This document shows, in pieces, positions 1 through 7,076 of a stretch of DNA of 9,928 bases. The notes beneath the pieces were generated by a model, which was not told the DNA's origin, did no database searches, and saw only the letters and a program-made list of their open reading frames with translations. Position numbers and translations under genes: made by a program. Source of the DNA: Acidobacteriaceae bacterium. Its GTDB lineage: Bacteria; Acidobacteriota; Terriglobia; Terriglobales; Acidobacteriaceae. The stretch's first letter is position 1. Every line of letters begins with the position of its first letter. The DNA lies in assembly GCA_003162255.1 (NCBI GenBank), contig PMMJ01000293.1, positions 11,439 to 21,366 on the forward strand, read 5' to 3'.

Positions 1-122
1 AGCCGCAAAAGATTGTCGTAGCACGAGCCGCCGGCCTCTCGCTTGAGTTATCGTCCCGCCGGCGGGCCTTCCTCGGATTGCAGCTCCCGCAAAAAATGGG
101 CTCGTTCTAGAATAAGCGCAAC

Positions 123-992
123 ATGCGCGCGATTTTTCAGTGGAACGTGGGGGCTCGAGTCCTGGAGTTGGGACGCCGCACTCTGATCATGGGTGTTGTG
201 AATGTGACTCCCGACTCCTTTTCCGATGGGGGACTCCACATCGACGCCGAGAAGGCCGTGGTCTACGCCGAGCAGTTATTGAACGAAGGCGCGGCCATCA
301 TCGATGTCGGTGGGGAGTCGACGCGGCCCGGAGCGTTGGCGGTGTCCGAAGAAGAAGAACGCCGGCGGGTGCTGCCCGTGGTCCGCGACTTGAAGCGGCG
401 GCGCCCGGATGCAGTCGTAAGCATCGACACCTACAAGGCGAGCGTGGCGCGGGCGGCGGTGGAGTTCGGCGCCGAGGTGGTGAACGATGTGAGTGGGTTC
501 CGCTGGGATCCGAAGATGGCGAAAACGCTGGCGGAACTCAAAGTTGGAGCGGTGCTGATGCACACGCGAGGGCGGCCGGAGGAGTGGCGCTCGCTGCCGC
601 CGATTGGCGATCCGGTGCTGATCGTGAAGCGGGATTTGCTGCAATGGGCCGAGCGCGCGACCCTGGCGGGGATCAAGCGCGATCGACTGGTGCTGGATCC
701 GGGGTTTGGGTTCGGGAAGCGTTTCGAGGAGAATTATCCGCTGCTGGCGCACTTCAACGAGTTGCAGAAGATGGGATTTCCGCTGCTGGCAGGGGTGTCG
801 CGCAAGTCATTTATTGGGCGCACGCTGGCGCGCGATGGCAAGGACGCGCCGGCTGCCGAGCGCCTCTACGGGACGCTGGCCGCGGAAGCAGTGTTGATCT
901 CGAAAGGTGCGCACATCATTCGGACGCACGACGTGCGCTTTGCCGTGGAAGCGGCTCGAGTGGCCGATGCGATTGTCGCGAGTGGCGGATAG
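123..992 (+). CDS. folP: Dihydropteroate synthase (FolP)
   Basis: Condenses 6-hydroxymethyl-7,8-dihydropterin diphosphate with p-aminobenzoate to dihydropteroate in cytosolic folate synthesis; this is the sulfonamide target enzyme. The 289 aa length is normal for the family. The pterin-binding TIM-barrel signatures are all present in order: NVTPDSFSDGG (res. 27-37), GGESTRPG (63-70), SIDTYK around Asp102, ND (121-122), MH (146-147), DPGFGFGK (192-199), SRKSF (226-230) and RTHD (267-270). The ATG at 123 gives the short N-terminal strand seen before the first motif in relatives. Its Shine-Dalgarno is weak (GAATAAG about 5-12 nt upstream). The stop is 29 nt from the stop of the convergent kinase gene. 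No neighbouring folate gene is visible. No missing catalytic residue or frameshift is seen. Identification is firm. Confidence 0.97.
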   Translation: MRAIFQWNVGARVLELGRRTLIMGVVNVTPDSFSDGGLHIDAEKAVVYAEQLLNEGAAIIDVGGESTRPGALAVSEEEERRRVLPVVRDLKRRRPDAVVSIDTYKASVARAAVEFGAEVVNDVSGFRWDPKMAKTLAELKVGAVLMHTRGRPEEWRSLPPIGDPVLIVKRDLLQWAERATLAGIKRDRLVLDPGFGFGKRFEENYPLLAHFNELQKMGFPLLAGVSRKSFIGRTLARDGKDAPAAERLYGTLAAEAVLISKGAHIIRTHDVRFAVEAARVADAIVASGG

Positions 993-995
993 GCG

Positions 996-1017
996 GGAAG
1001 AAAGGCAATGCTCTTCC
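996..1017. terminator. Small inverted repeat between convergent folP and kinase genes
   Basis: GGAAGA (996-1001) and TCTTCC (1012-1017) form a 6-bp stem with a 10-nt loop, filling most of the 29-nt gap between two convergent stop codons. There is no T-tract on either side, so it is at best a weak bidirectional 3'-end hairpin. Position is the main support. Confidence 0.2.
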
Positions 1018-1021
1018 AGCC

Positions 1022-2770
1022 TCAGGCGCGAGCCGTCTCGGCGAGAGGGGCCGTGACTTTGATCACGGGCAGCCGGATTTCAAATGCGGCTCCGCCTTCG
1101 GGGCGGTTGTAGCAGGTGATTTGTCCCCTGTGGTCCTGGATTACGCCGTAGGTGGCGCTGAGTCCCAGACCGGTGCCTTTGCCGACCGGCTTGGTGGTGT
1201 AAAAAGGATCGAAGACGCGCTCGGGATCGCGCAGGCCGGGGCCGGAGTCGGCGAACTGTACGACCACTTCGTTGCCCTCGCGCCAGAGCGAGACTTGGAG
1301 ACGCCCGCCGCCGATTTCCTGCAATGCATCCACCGCATTCTCGACGATCTGAAGAAAGGCCTGCAGGAGCTGGTTGGCGTTGCCGAGGACGCGAGGCAAC
1401 GGATCTTCGCTTTCGACGGTCAAAGTGATCGTCTTGCGTTCGAGTTTGAATCCTTCCATTTGCACCGCGCGCTGCAATAGAGGCTTCAGCTCGAGAGGAC
1501 TTTTTTCTCCCGGAGTCTGCTGGGCAAAGCTGAGCAGATCGCCGACGAGTTCGCGAGTGCGCCGCGCCTGCTGGCCGATTTTCTGCGCGTTGGAGAGTTG
1601 CTCGCGGCTCAGGTTGCTGCTGGCGGCCATCCGTTCGGAACTGCTCAGGATGGCCGCGAGCGGGTACTCCAGTTCGCCGGCGGCCAGCGCGATCAGTTCT
1701 CCGAGCGAAGCCAGCTTGGCTTGTTGGATTACTCTTCCCTGCAGCCGCTGCAGGTTGTCAAAGCTCTTGCGCGAATGATTGAGCAGGTGCAGAAGCCTCT
1801 GGTCCAGCAGATGCTGTTTGAGGAAGACGAAAAAGGCCAGCACGGCAACGCCGCCCATGGTCATCGCAAAGCGGACGTGACGCAGATAAGGCTGGTCGTG
1901 GCTCAGGAACAGCGCCCAATATCCCATGAGGGGCAGAGAGAACAGGGCAAGTTTCGCAAGGTGGGGCGCAATCGGGCGGCTGGCGCGGGTGCGCGAAGGC
2001 ATCATCTCAGTGTCCCGGAGACAATGCCGCCCGGCGATGGGGACCCAGAGGAACCAAAGCACAGCGATGAGGACCGGGAGATCGTGGATTCCACCCGTCT
2101 TGTAGGTGCCGTGCATGACGGCCGCATGCATGGCTTCGGCAGCGAATGTGTAGAGAACGCTGGCGATAAAAATGTTGCGATAGAGTTCGCGCCATGGCCC
2201 TGCAGTGGTGAAGAATGCCGATGCCGACACGGCAATCAGAATCGCTCCCTCGATGAAATACAGAAAATCCCAGCGCAGGTTATATACCGGGATATTGATG
2301 GCCAGGTACTCCTCGGGAAAAACGAAGAAGGCGTAGACCACAAGCCACCACACCAGCAGGATGAGGACGTTCAGCGTGCTCGGCAACACCCCCTCGCGCT
2401 CATCCGCCTGATGGGGGCGGATCGACACCGCCGCCATGATGGGCACGATGTGCAGGAATAACACGATGTCCCCCTGAAAAGGGTGGGGCAGCGGCTTGCG
2501 AACCAGCACCTCAAACCACGTCCAGCAGGCCGCGTTGGAACCCCACATGGCCATGCCCGCAGCCATAAGACTCCAGAACAGCCGTGTATGCCCGCGGCTA
2601 TCGAGGGCGTTTCTGGTGGAGAGGATGAACGCCGCCGTGATCGCCAGCAGTGGGACCAGATCCCCCATGGCCACGCGAAAGAAGGCGTTGGGAAACACTA
2701 CGGGCGCCAGAAGAAAGACCAGCAGTAGACAGGCTCCGCCGAGGAGCGCCGAGATTTGGAGTCGAGGCAC
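1022..2770 (-). CDS. Membrane sensor histidine kinase with degenerate H-box
   Basis: 582 aa integral membrane protein of the two-component kinase family. Residues 1-320 carry about ten hydrophobic segments (roughly 5-30, 36-52, 65-88, 101-117, 131-152, 168-188, 198-218, 230-247, 272-290, 301-318) and form a sensor module I do not recognise. A helical linker (about 320-355) leads to a HisKA-like dimerisation region (352-420) and a HATPase_c domain (about 425-568). The ATP lid is intact: N-box ENAVDAL (477-483), G1 DSGPGL (508-513), F-box FDPFYTTK (520-527), G2 GKGTGLGLS (530-538). The H-box, usually HEINNPL, reads GELEYPL, so the phospho-acceptor His is Gly365 (codon at 1676-1678). No response regulator lies nearby. 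The start is GTG at 2768-2770, chosen because an in-frame stop lies just upstream and the first hydrophobic helix begins at once; no clear Shine-Dalgarno is seen. Family assignment is firm; autokinase activity is doubtful. Confidence 0.9.
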   Translation of the reverse strand: MPRLQISALLGGACLLLVFLLAPVVFPNAFFRVAMGDLVPLLAITAAFILSTRNALDSRGHTRLFWSLMAAGMAMWGSNAACWTWFEVLVRKPLPHPFQGDIVLFLHIVPIMAAVSIRPHQADEREGVLPSTLNVLILLVWWLVVYAFFVFPEEYLAINIPVYNLRWDFLYFIEGAILIAVSASAFFTTAGPWRELYRNIFIASVLYTFAAEAMHAAVMHGTYKTGGIHDLPVLIAVLWFLWVPIAGRHCLRDTEMMPSRTRASRPIAPHLAKLALFSLPLMGYWALFLSHDQPYLRHVRFAMTMGGVAVLAFFVFLKQHLLDQRLLHLLNHSRKSFDNLQRLQGRVIQQAKLASLGELIALAAGELEYPLAAILSSSERMAASSNLSREQLSNAQKIGQQARRTRELVGDLLSFAQQTPGEKSPLELKPLLQRAVQMEGFKLERKTITLTVESEDPLPRVLGNANQLLQAFLQIVENAVDALQEIGGGRLQVSLWREGNEVVVQFADSGPGLRDPERVFDPFYTTKPVGKGTGLGLSATYGVIQDHRGQITCYNRPEGGAAFEIRLPVIKVTAPLAETARA

Positions 2771-2826
2771 CGCTTTGCATCATATGCCGTTCGCGACCAG
2801 ATGTTTAGATCTCAGACTGATGACCA

Positions 2827-2846
2827 GAGGTTACCTCGGTAATCTC
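2827..2846. promoter_or_regulatory. Imperfect palindrome upstream of the kinase gene, possible operator
   Basis: GAGGTTACCTCGGTAATCTC is a near-perfect dyad: arms GAGgTTACC and GGTAAtCTC around TC, with one G/T mismatch pair. It lies 57-76 bp upstream of the kinase GTG, a usual place for an operator. I could not find a convincing -35/-10 pair around it, so the role is inferred from symmetry and position only. Confidence 0.3.
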
Positions 2847-2960
2847 CAGAGTGAGTCACGAGGAAGAGAGTTGTGCTTCCTTCACTTTGCAGGGATCGCA
2901 ATTCTTCCAAAGGCCGGTTGCTTGTTCTCGTTCGACAACTGCGTTACGCGCACTCCCGGC

Positions 2961-2990
2961 AAAAGAAAAGGGGAGATTCGCTCTCCCCTT
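2961..2990 (-). terminator. Rho-independent terminator of the secreted-protein gene
   Basis: Read on the minus strand, AAGGGGAGA (from 2990 to 2982), loop GCGAA and TCTCCCCTT (to 2968) form a perfect 9-bp stem, followed by the T-rich stretch TTTTCTTTT overlapping its end (2969-2961). It lies 25 nt after the stop codon at 3015-3017 and insulates the kinase gene further along the same strand. The 2771-3014 gap holds only this terminator and the palindrome at 2827-2846. Confidence 0.88.
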
Positions 2991-3014
2991 GCTCCCATCA
3001 AATTGTTGCGTTCT

Positions 3015-3974
3015 CTACTGTTGATCGTCCAGTTCCACCGTGTCGCCCGCGTGCACATCTTCCAGCGCGAAGACAACCATGGCCGACGATGAGGTCGGGG
3101 TTACGTTCAGAACCACCACTTCGCCCACGGCTCGCCGCGGCAGATCGCGCACATGAATGTTTGGCCCTTTGGTTTTCTGGAAGCGATCGGCTTCAAAAGT
3201 TGGCGGCCGCACCTGCGTGTCTTCCGAAGTCTGGGCTTCAAAGGAGAGCGATTCCACCGGATCTTTCAAGGTGGATTCGTAGGAACGCACCACACGGAAG
3301 TAGTCTCCTACCTTCACGCCCTGGTTTGAACCCATGTTCATATAAAGCTTCATGCCGGTGCCGAGTTCGCTGTCAAAATCTTTACCGAGCACGATCCGTC
3401 CGGTCAGCTTGCCATTCGCCGGCGCGAACCGGTCGAAATGCCCCGGCACGTGAAACGCAACCGGCGGTCTTTCCACGAAAGGCACGACTACGTCTCCCGG
3501 GTTGATGGGATCACAACTGAGTTCCACCTGGGCGATGGCGCTGTGGCTGCGCGTATCAACAACCCGCACCCGCCCAATTTCCCCGTACGGACGGCCGGCG
3601 GCAGCCAGTACTTTCCTCTGCCCCGGATAGATTTCATACTCGTTAACGTCGCGTATTTCACGAACGACCGAATAAAGTTGTCCCGCCTGGTAGCCGCTCC
3701 CCGCCAGGTAGACCAGTTCCCCGATTTCGAACTTGGTCGCAGTCGGTGTCTGCAGGCCCCCGTTTACGTAGTTCGCGTCGGGAATCCGGTCCTTGGTGAT
3801 AAATCCGGCGCAATAAATGTCGGCCGCGGTTGGCGTCTGGAAACGCACGAATGGCACGTTTACCGCCGTATGGACGATACCGTCGGCATCGGGCGTCACC
3901 GCAGTCGTCGACTGCTGGGGCGCCGCGAAGGTCGCCGTCATCATCAGTAGCAATAACAGTCCTGTTTTCTTCAT
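3015..3974 (-). CDS. Secreted protein with duplicated beta-rich module, function unknown
   Basis: 319 aa protein with a Sec signal peptide (basic MKK, hydrophobic GLLLLLMMTATFA, cleavage likely near res. 18-20). The mature part looks duplicated. In 95-166 a GYQAGQLYSVVR segment leads to GRPYGEIGRVRVVD...SHSAIAQVE...INPGDVVVPF. In 213-316 NQGVKVGDYFRVVR leads to RAVGEVVVLNVTPTSSSAMVVF...VHAGDTVEL. The pattern (G-Q-x-x-x-G-D/Q-x-F/Y-x-V-V-R, then a G-D-x-V closing turn) recalls the FlgT-C/LysM-adjacent style of envelope protein, but no function can be assigned. Two cysteines (C55, C154) could form a disulfide. The ATG at 3972-3974 is chosen over one 57 nt upstream because GGAG sits 5 nt before it and it places the signal peptide at the N-terminus. 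Single-gene unit with its own terminator; divergent from aroDE. Confidence 0.85.
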   Translation of the reverse strand: MKKTGLLLLLMMTATFAAPQQSTTAVTPDADGIVHTAVNVPFVRFQTPTAADIYCAGFITKDRIPDANYVNGGLQTPTATKFEIGELVYLAGSGYQAGQLYSVVREIRDVNEYEIYPGQRKVLAAAGRPYGEIGRVRVVDTRSHSAIAQVELSCDPINPGDVVVPFVERPPVAFHVPGHFDRFAPANGKLTGRIVLGKDFDSELGTGMKLYMNMGSNQGVKVGDYFRVVRSYESTLKDPVESLSFEAQTSEDTQVRPPTFEADRFQKTKGPNIHVRDLPRRAVGEVVVLNVTPTSSSAMVVFALEDVHAGDTVELDDQQ

Positions 3975-4044
3975 GTTATCTCCAACTCCCAACCGCTTCG
4001 GGGGTTCCCGGCTATCTTTCTCGGAAGACAAGGGTTACAGCCGA

Positions 4045-4073
4045 AAAGTAACAAGCGCTTAGGGAAGGGTCAA
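4045..4073 (-). promoter_or_regulatory. Possible sigma70-type promoter of the secreted-protein gene
   Basis: On the minus strand TTGACC (4073-4068; 5 of 6 matches to the -35 consensus) is followed after 17 bp by TACTTT (4050-4045; 3 of 6). The spacer contains the perfect 8-bp palindrome AAGCGCTT (4053-4060). The site is about 70 nt upstream of the chosen ATG in the divergent intergenic region. The weak -10 keeps confidence low. Confidence 0.35.
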
Positions 4074-4139
4074 GGTTACGAGGGTGTTTATCCCTCTTGC
4101 TCCCAAAGTGCTTTTCGGAGCCATTTGGCAACCTTAATG

Positions 4140-4168
4140 TTGCATCTGCGCTTGCAGCACTGTAATAT
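4140..4168 (+). promoter_or_regulatory. Possible aroDE promoter
   Basis: TTGCAT (4140-4145) and TAATAT (4163-4168) are 17 bp apart; TGTAAT at 4161-4166 is an alternative -10 (5 of 6). Transcription would begin near 4173-4176, leaving only about 15 nt before the ATG at 4189, which fits the lack of a Shine-Dalgarno there, or about 60 nt before an alternative ATG at 4234. The hexamers are imperfect. A small repeat GAGGG...CCCTC (4080-4096) lies between this site and the divergent promoter. Confidence 0.3.
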
Positions 4169-4188
4169 CGCGCCGACGTTGAAAACAA

Positions 4189-5754
4189 ATGGCCTTGGCT
4201 TTTTCTTCCATTGTCGCGCCCCGTTTCCTGCCTATGCGCTTGCCTAGGGTCTGCCTTGCCCTCAGCGGCGACTCTGCCGAAGACATGCTCGCGATCGCTG
4301 AGTCCATGGCCCGGGACAATCCCTTCATCGAGTTCCGTTTGGATTACCTGAAGCAGCCTCTGGCCGCGCTGCCCAATATCCATCGTTTTCTTGAGACCCA
4401 TCAGTATGTCACCGCCATTGTCACTTGCCGCCGCGCCGACAATGGCGGCAAGTTCAAAGGATCGCTGGCTTCGCAATTGGATGTCCTCGCCAAGGCCCAC
4501 GCCGCCGGTTGTCAGATTCTCGATCTGGAAATTCAGAGCGCGCTGAAAGCGAAGCCCGAAGCGGTTGCGCGCCTGCGCAGCCGCGCCGGACTCATCGTCT
4601 CCTTCCACGATTTCCACGCCACCCGCAAGCTCGATGAGACGCTGGAGAAAATGCTGAAGATCCCGGCCGACTTCTACAAGGTCGTCACCACCGCCACCAC
4701 GCTCTCCGACAACGCTTCCATGATGAAGTTTCTGCAAACCCAGAGCGACAAGCACGCGCTCATCGGGTTGTGCATGGGAGAGCAAGGCATCATCAGCCGA
4801 GTGCTGGGCGTGCGCGCCGGCAGCGTTTTCACCTTTGGCGCGGTGAGCGCGGATCTCAAAACCGCGGCCGGGCAGGTCAGCGCGCGCGATCTGCGCAGTA
4901 TCTACCGCATCGAGCAAGTCGACGCCGCCACTCGCATCTATGGCGTCGCTGGCGATCCGATCGAGCATTCCCTGTCTCCCGTCATCATGAACACGGCACT
5001 GCGGCGCGAGAACGTGAACGGCGTTTATCTTCCTCTCCACGCTAAAACGCTCAAGGATCTGATCCACTGTGTGCGCGAGATTCCGCTCCACGGTCTCAGC
5101 ATCACCATGCCCTACAAGCAGGCCATCCTTCCCTATCTCGACAACACCGACGCGCACACCGCCAAGATCGGCGCCTGCAACACTGTCGTTCGCGGCCAGG
5201 AAGGCAAGCTGTACGGTTTCAACACCGATATCGCCGGCGTACTTCGTCCCCTCGAACAGCGTCTTTCCATCGAGAACGCGAAAGTTCTTGTGCTCGGCGC
5301 CGGGGGCGCGGCCCGGGCTGCGGTGTTCGGCCTCAAAGAGCGCGGCGCTGAGGTCTGGATCCTGAATCGCACTGCCGTCAAAGATCAGAAGTTCGCCCGC
5401 CAGGCCAAGGCGCGAACCATCAAACGCGCCGACCTGCGCAAGATCGCCTTCGACATCATCGTCAACGCCACTCCCGTTGGCATGGGCAACACACGCGACT
5501 GCCCGCTTAAGGATCAGGAGATTCAAGCCCGTGTCGTCTTCGACATGGTCTACGATCCGGTCGAGACCCACCTGCTGCAAGTGGCGCGCGCCAAGGGAAT
5601 TGCCGTCATCCCCGGAGTCGAAATGTTCGTGCAGCAAGCTGCCCGCCAGTTTGAAATCTGGACCGGCAAACCCGCTCCCGCGGGCGATATGCTGCGCGCG
5701 GTCACCATCGCTTTGCAAGATCGTGCCGCTGCCCAAAAGCAGCAGAAATCCTGA
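4189..5754 (+). CDS. aroDE: Bifunctional 3-dehydroquinate dehydratase (type I) / shikimate dehydrogenase
   Basis: 521 aa fusion catalysing steps 3 and 4 of the shikimate pathway in the cytosol: 3-dehydroquinate to 3-dehydroshikimate, then NADPH reduction to shikimate. Residues about 18-240 are type I dehydroquinase: EFRLD (48-52), TCR (79-81), SFHDF with catalytic His140, Schiff-base Lys164 in FYKVV, SR (203-204) and AAGQ (226-229). Residues about 248-521 are AroE: HSLSP (260-264), TMPYK with catalytic Lys310, ACNTVV (329-334), GFNTDIAG with Asp347, Rossmann loop GAGGAARA (370-377), NRT (393-395), NATPVGM (426-432), and a C-terminal QQAARQFEIW. All key residues are present in both halves. The ATG at 4189 is the first after an in-frame TGA (4180-4182); ATG 4234 (Met16) is an alternative, and neither has a clear Shine-Dalgarno. 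Similar fusions are known in plants and several bacterial phyla. Confidence 0.96.
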   Translation: MALAFSSIVAPRFLPMRLPRVCLALSGDSAEDMLAIAESMARDNPFIEFRLDYLKQPLAALPNIHRFLETHQYVTAIVTCRRADNGGKFKGSLASQLDVLAKAHAAGCQILDLEIQSALKAKPEAVARLRSRAGLIVSFHDFHATRKLDETLEKMLKIPADFYKVVTTATTLSDNASMMKFLQTQSDKHALIGLCMGEQGIISRVLGVRAGSVFTFGAVSADLKTAAGQVSARDLRSIYRIEQVDAATRIYGVAGDPIEHSLSPVIMNTALRRENVNGVYLPLHAKTLKDLIHCVREIPLHGLSITMPYKQAILPYLDNTDAHTAKIGACNTVVRGQEGKLYGFNTDIAGVLRPLEQRLSIENAKVLVLGAGGAARAAVFGLKERGAEVWILNRTAVKDQKFARQAKARTIKRADLRKIAFDIIVNATPVGMGNTRDCPLKDQEIQARVVFDMVYDPVETHLLQVARAKGIAVIPGVEMFVQQAARQFEIWTGKPAPAGDMLRAVTIALQDRAAAQKQQKS

Positions 5755-5775
5755 AGCCTCTCGATAATTTCTGCT
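5741..5775 (+). terminator. Hairpin spanning the aroDE stop codon
   Basis: AGCAGAAAT (5741-5749) and ATTTCTGCT (5767-5775) form a perfect 9-bp stem with a 17-nt loop enclosing the TGA stop (5752-5754). No T-tract follows, so it is not a canonical intrinsic terminator; it may protect the mRNA 3' end or be a chance repeat. Confidence 0.35.
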
Positions 5776-6166
5776 CGCTGAAGCGCGGCCCTTGAATTTG
5801 CCGGCGGCGCAAAATCAACGACCCGAATGTGACCCTCGGCGACATTGGCGCAAATGGGCTACTCGCACCGGAGCTGCCACCGAGTCGTGGAACAGTCACT
5901 TTTCTCGCAATTTTGGCGCCGACGCCGACGGCTGACTTTGCAACCGGCCGTCGGACGCTCTCGTAGCATATTGAGACGAGATCGGCGATGCAGTCATTGC
6001 AAGAAAGGTTGCAAATAACACGGACCGGAAGTAATATGGCCTTGGACGCGGCATTTCGCGTTCACCTTGTCCAAACAAATCAAAACTTCCTGGTAGAAAC
6101 GCAGCCCTAGCCTTAAACGAAATCTAAAGGGGTGCCCAAGACCCCGGTGCAATTCGGAGAGAATGC
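5755..6166. other. 412-nt intergenic region, no convincing gene, two hairpins
   Basis: No ORF here is supported. Two inverted repeats stand out. CCGACGGC (5925-5932) and GCCGTCGG (5947-5954) form an 8-bp stem with a 14-nt loop. GGGGT (6129-6133) and ACCCC (6141-6145) form a small stem ending 10 nt before the GGAG ribosome-binding site of the next gene. No T-tract, recognisable riboswitch or convincing promoter was found. The long leader suggests the promoter of the GvpL/F gene lies here. Confidence 0.5.
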
Positions 6167-6913
6167 ATGTCGTGGTACGCGTACTGCCTCACGGAACATC
6201 AAACCCTCGCCAACGGTGTTCGCGCCCGCCGTCCTTTCGTTCTAGATGGAATTCAGGGTGTGAACTCCGCTCCCGTTATGAGCTACCCGAGCGGAGAGTT
6301 CGCGGTGATCGTCAGCGAATATGACCGCGCAACCTCCAAACTCGACGAAAAGTCCGTCCTCGAGCATGCCCGCGTTGTCAGCCAGAGCTTCCGCACCGCG
6401 ACCGTCTTGCCCTTCCGCTTTGGGACGATCTTCGACACCGAAGACGCCATCCGTCAAGCGGTTCGCTCCAACCGCCGCACTTTCTGTGAAAGCGTGGCCC
6501 GGCTCCGTGGCAAGTCCGAAATGCGCATCAAGCTGATGGTCCGCGACGGTTCGCTGCGCGGCGCCATGGAAGAGATTGTCTTGCCCGATACCGTCGGCCG
6601 CGAGTACCTCACCAAGCTCCGCGAGAAGGCGTCCCGCGAGCGCGAACGTCAGACCAAGGCCCGCGCCCTCTCCGTCCAGGTGCATAAGCTTTTTAATCCC
6701 CTCGAGGAAGAAGTCAGTTGCAAGAAAGTCGATGCCGACGGCATGTTGCTCGATATCGCGCACCTCATCGACACCAAGTCGATCGAAAAATATCAGAACC
6801 GTTACAACACGGCTGCTAAGCAACTCAAGAATTGTGAACTGATCGTGACGGGTCCTTGGCCGCCCTACCATTTCCTGCCTGGTAAGGTGCGCACGGTCGC
6901 CGGCGACAGCTAG
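6167..6913 (+). CDS. GvpL/GvpF family protein, orphan (no gas vesicle cluster)
   Basis: 248 aa cytosolic protein with the full GvpL/GvpF pattern: N-terminal WYAYCLTE strand, central VLEHARVVSQSF (64-75), VLPFRFGTIF (80-89), LRGKSEMRIKL (113-123), REYL (145-148), a basic helical stretch (150-175), a late LLDIAHLID helix (194-202), and the C-terminal hallmark TGPWPPYHF (228-236). In gas-vesicle producers this family works with the shell protein GvpA during assembly. No gvpA, gvpN, gvpK, gvpG or other gvp gene occurs in this window, and the gene is bounded by a terminator, so its role here is unknown. The ATG at 6167 is preceded by GGAG with a 7-nt spacer; an out-of-frame ATG overlaps at 6163. 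Family call is firm; gas-vesicle function is not implied. Confidence 0.92.
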   Translation: MSWYAYCLTEHQTLANGVRARRPFVLDGIQGVNSAPVMSYPSGEFAVIVSEYDRATSKLDEKSVLEHARVVSQSFRTATVLPFRFGTIFDTEDAIRQAVRSNRRTFCESVARLRGKSEMRIKLMVRDGSLRGAMEEIVLPDTVGREYLTKLREKASRERERQTKARALSVQVHKLFNPLEEEVSCKKVDADGMLLDIAHLIDTKSIEKYQNRYNTAAKQLKNCELIVTGPWPPYHFLPGKVRTVAGDS

Positions 6914-6934
6914 AAACCTGTGGTGATTTATCGC

Positions 6935-6963
6935 AAGCCCCCTTTCGAGGGGGCTTTTCTTTC
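6935..6963 (+). terminator. Rho-independent terminator after the GvpL/F gene
   Basis: AAGCCCCC (6935-6942) pairs with GGGGGCTT (6949-6956) around TTTCGA; the inner T-A pair leaves a stable TTCG tetraloop. The T-tract TTTTCTTTC follows at once, 22 nt after the stop codon. A second hairpin, GGGGC-GAA-GCCCC (6974-6986), follows without a T-tract. Confidence 0.95.
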
Positions 6964-7076
6964 GTGTGGGGACGGGGCGAAGCCCCATCAGCGCCGACTA
7001 AAGGCTTTATTGTTCCGAGTTGCTCGTAATCAGAAACAGTCTTGCACTGCTTAGTAACCTGGCGTCGAGCGTTTGG

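Noticed and set aside
3..110. Open frame at the left edge that could be the 3' end of an upstream gene
   Set aside because: Only 35 codons, no recognisable C-terminal motif, and such a length is common by chance at this GC content. A 12-bp palindrome CCCGCCGGCGGG (55-66) lies within it but has no T-tract.
140..1480. 446-codon + strand frame overlapping folP and the kinase gene
   Set aside because: Composition is Arg/Gly-rich shadow sequence, and it crosses two well supported genes in other frames.
1598..2461. 287-codon + strand frame opposite the kinase membrane region
   Set aside because: Low-complexity Gln/His/Gly-rich translation typical of antisense to a membrane protein; no ribosome-binding site.
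3975..4031. Upstream ATG for the secreted protein (19 extra residues)
   Set aside because: The extension is charged and precedes the signal peptide, and the downstream ATG has the better ribosome-binding site.
4012..5736. 574-codon open frame antisense to aroDE
   Set aside because: Its length comes from GC-rich codons read on the opposite strand. The aroDE frame has complete catalytic motifs, while the antisense product has no recognisable fold.
5896..6078. 60-codon minus-strand ORF with a hydrophobic stretch
   Set aside because: It needs a TTG start, has no family motif and lies in a hairpin-rich spacer. An upstream AGGAAG is suggestive but not enough.
6129..6160. Riboswitch before the GvpL/F gene, for example a cyclic-di-GMP type
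   Set aside because: Only a 5-bp hairpin is present; no conserved riboswitch core or multi-helix junction could be made out.
6167..6913. Part of a gas vesicle operon
   Set aside because: No other gvp gene is in the window and a strong terminator follows directly.
6242..6988. 248-codon frame antisense to the GvpL/F gene
   Set aside because: It would start inside the terminator region, and the opposite strand carries a complete GvpL/F signature.
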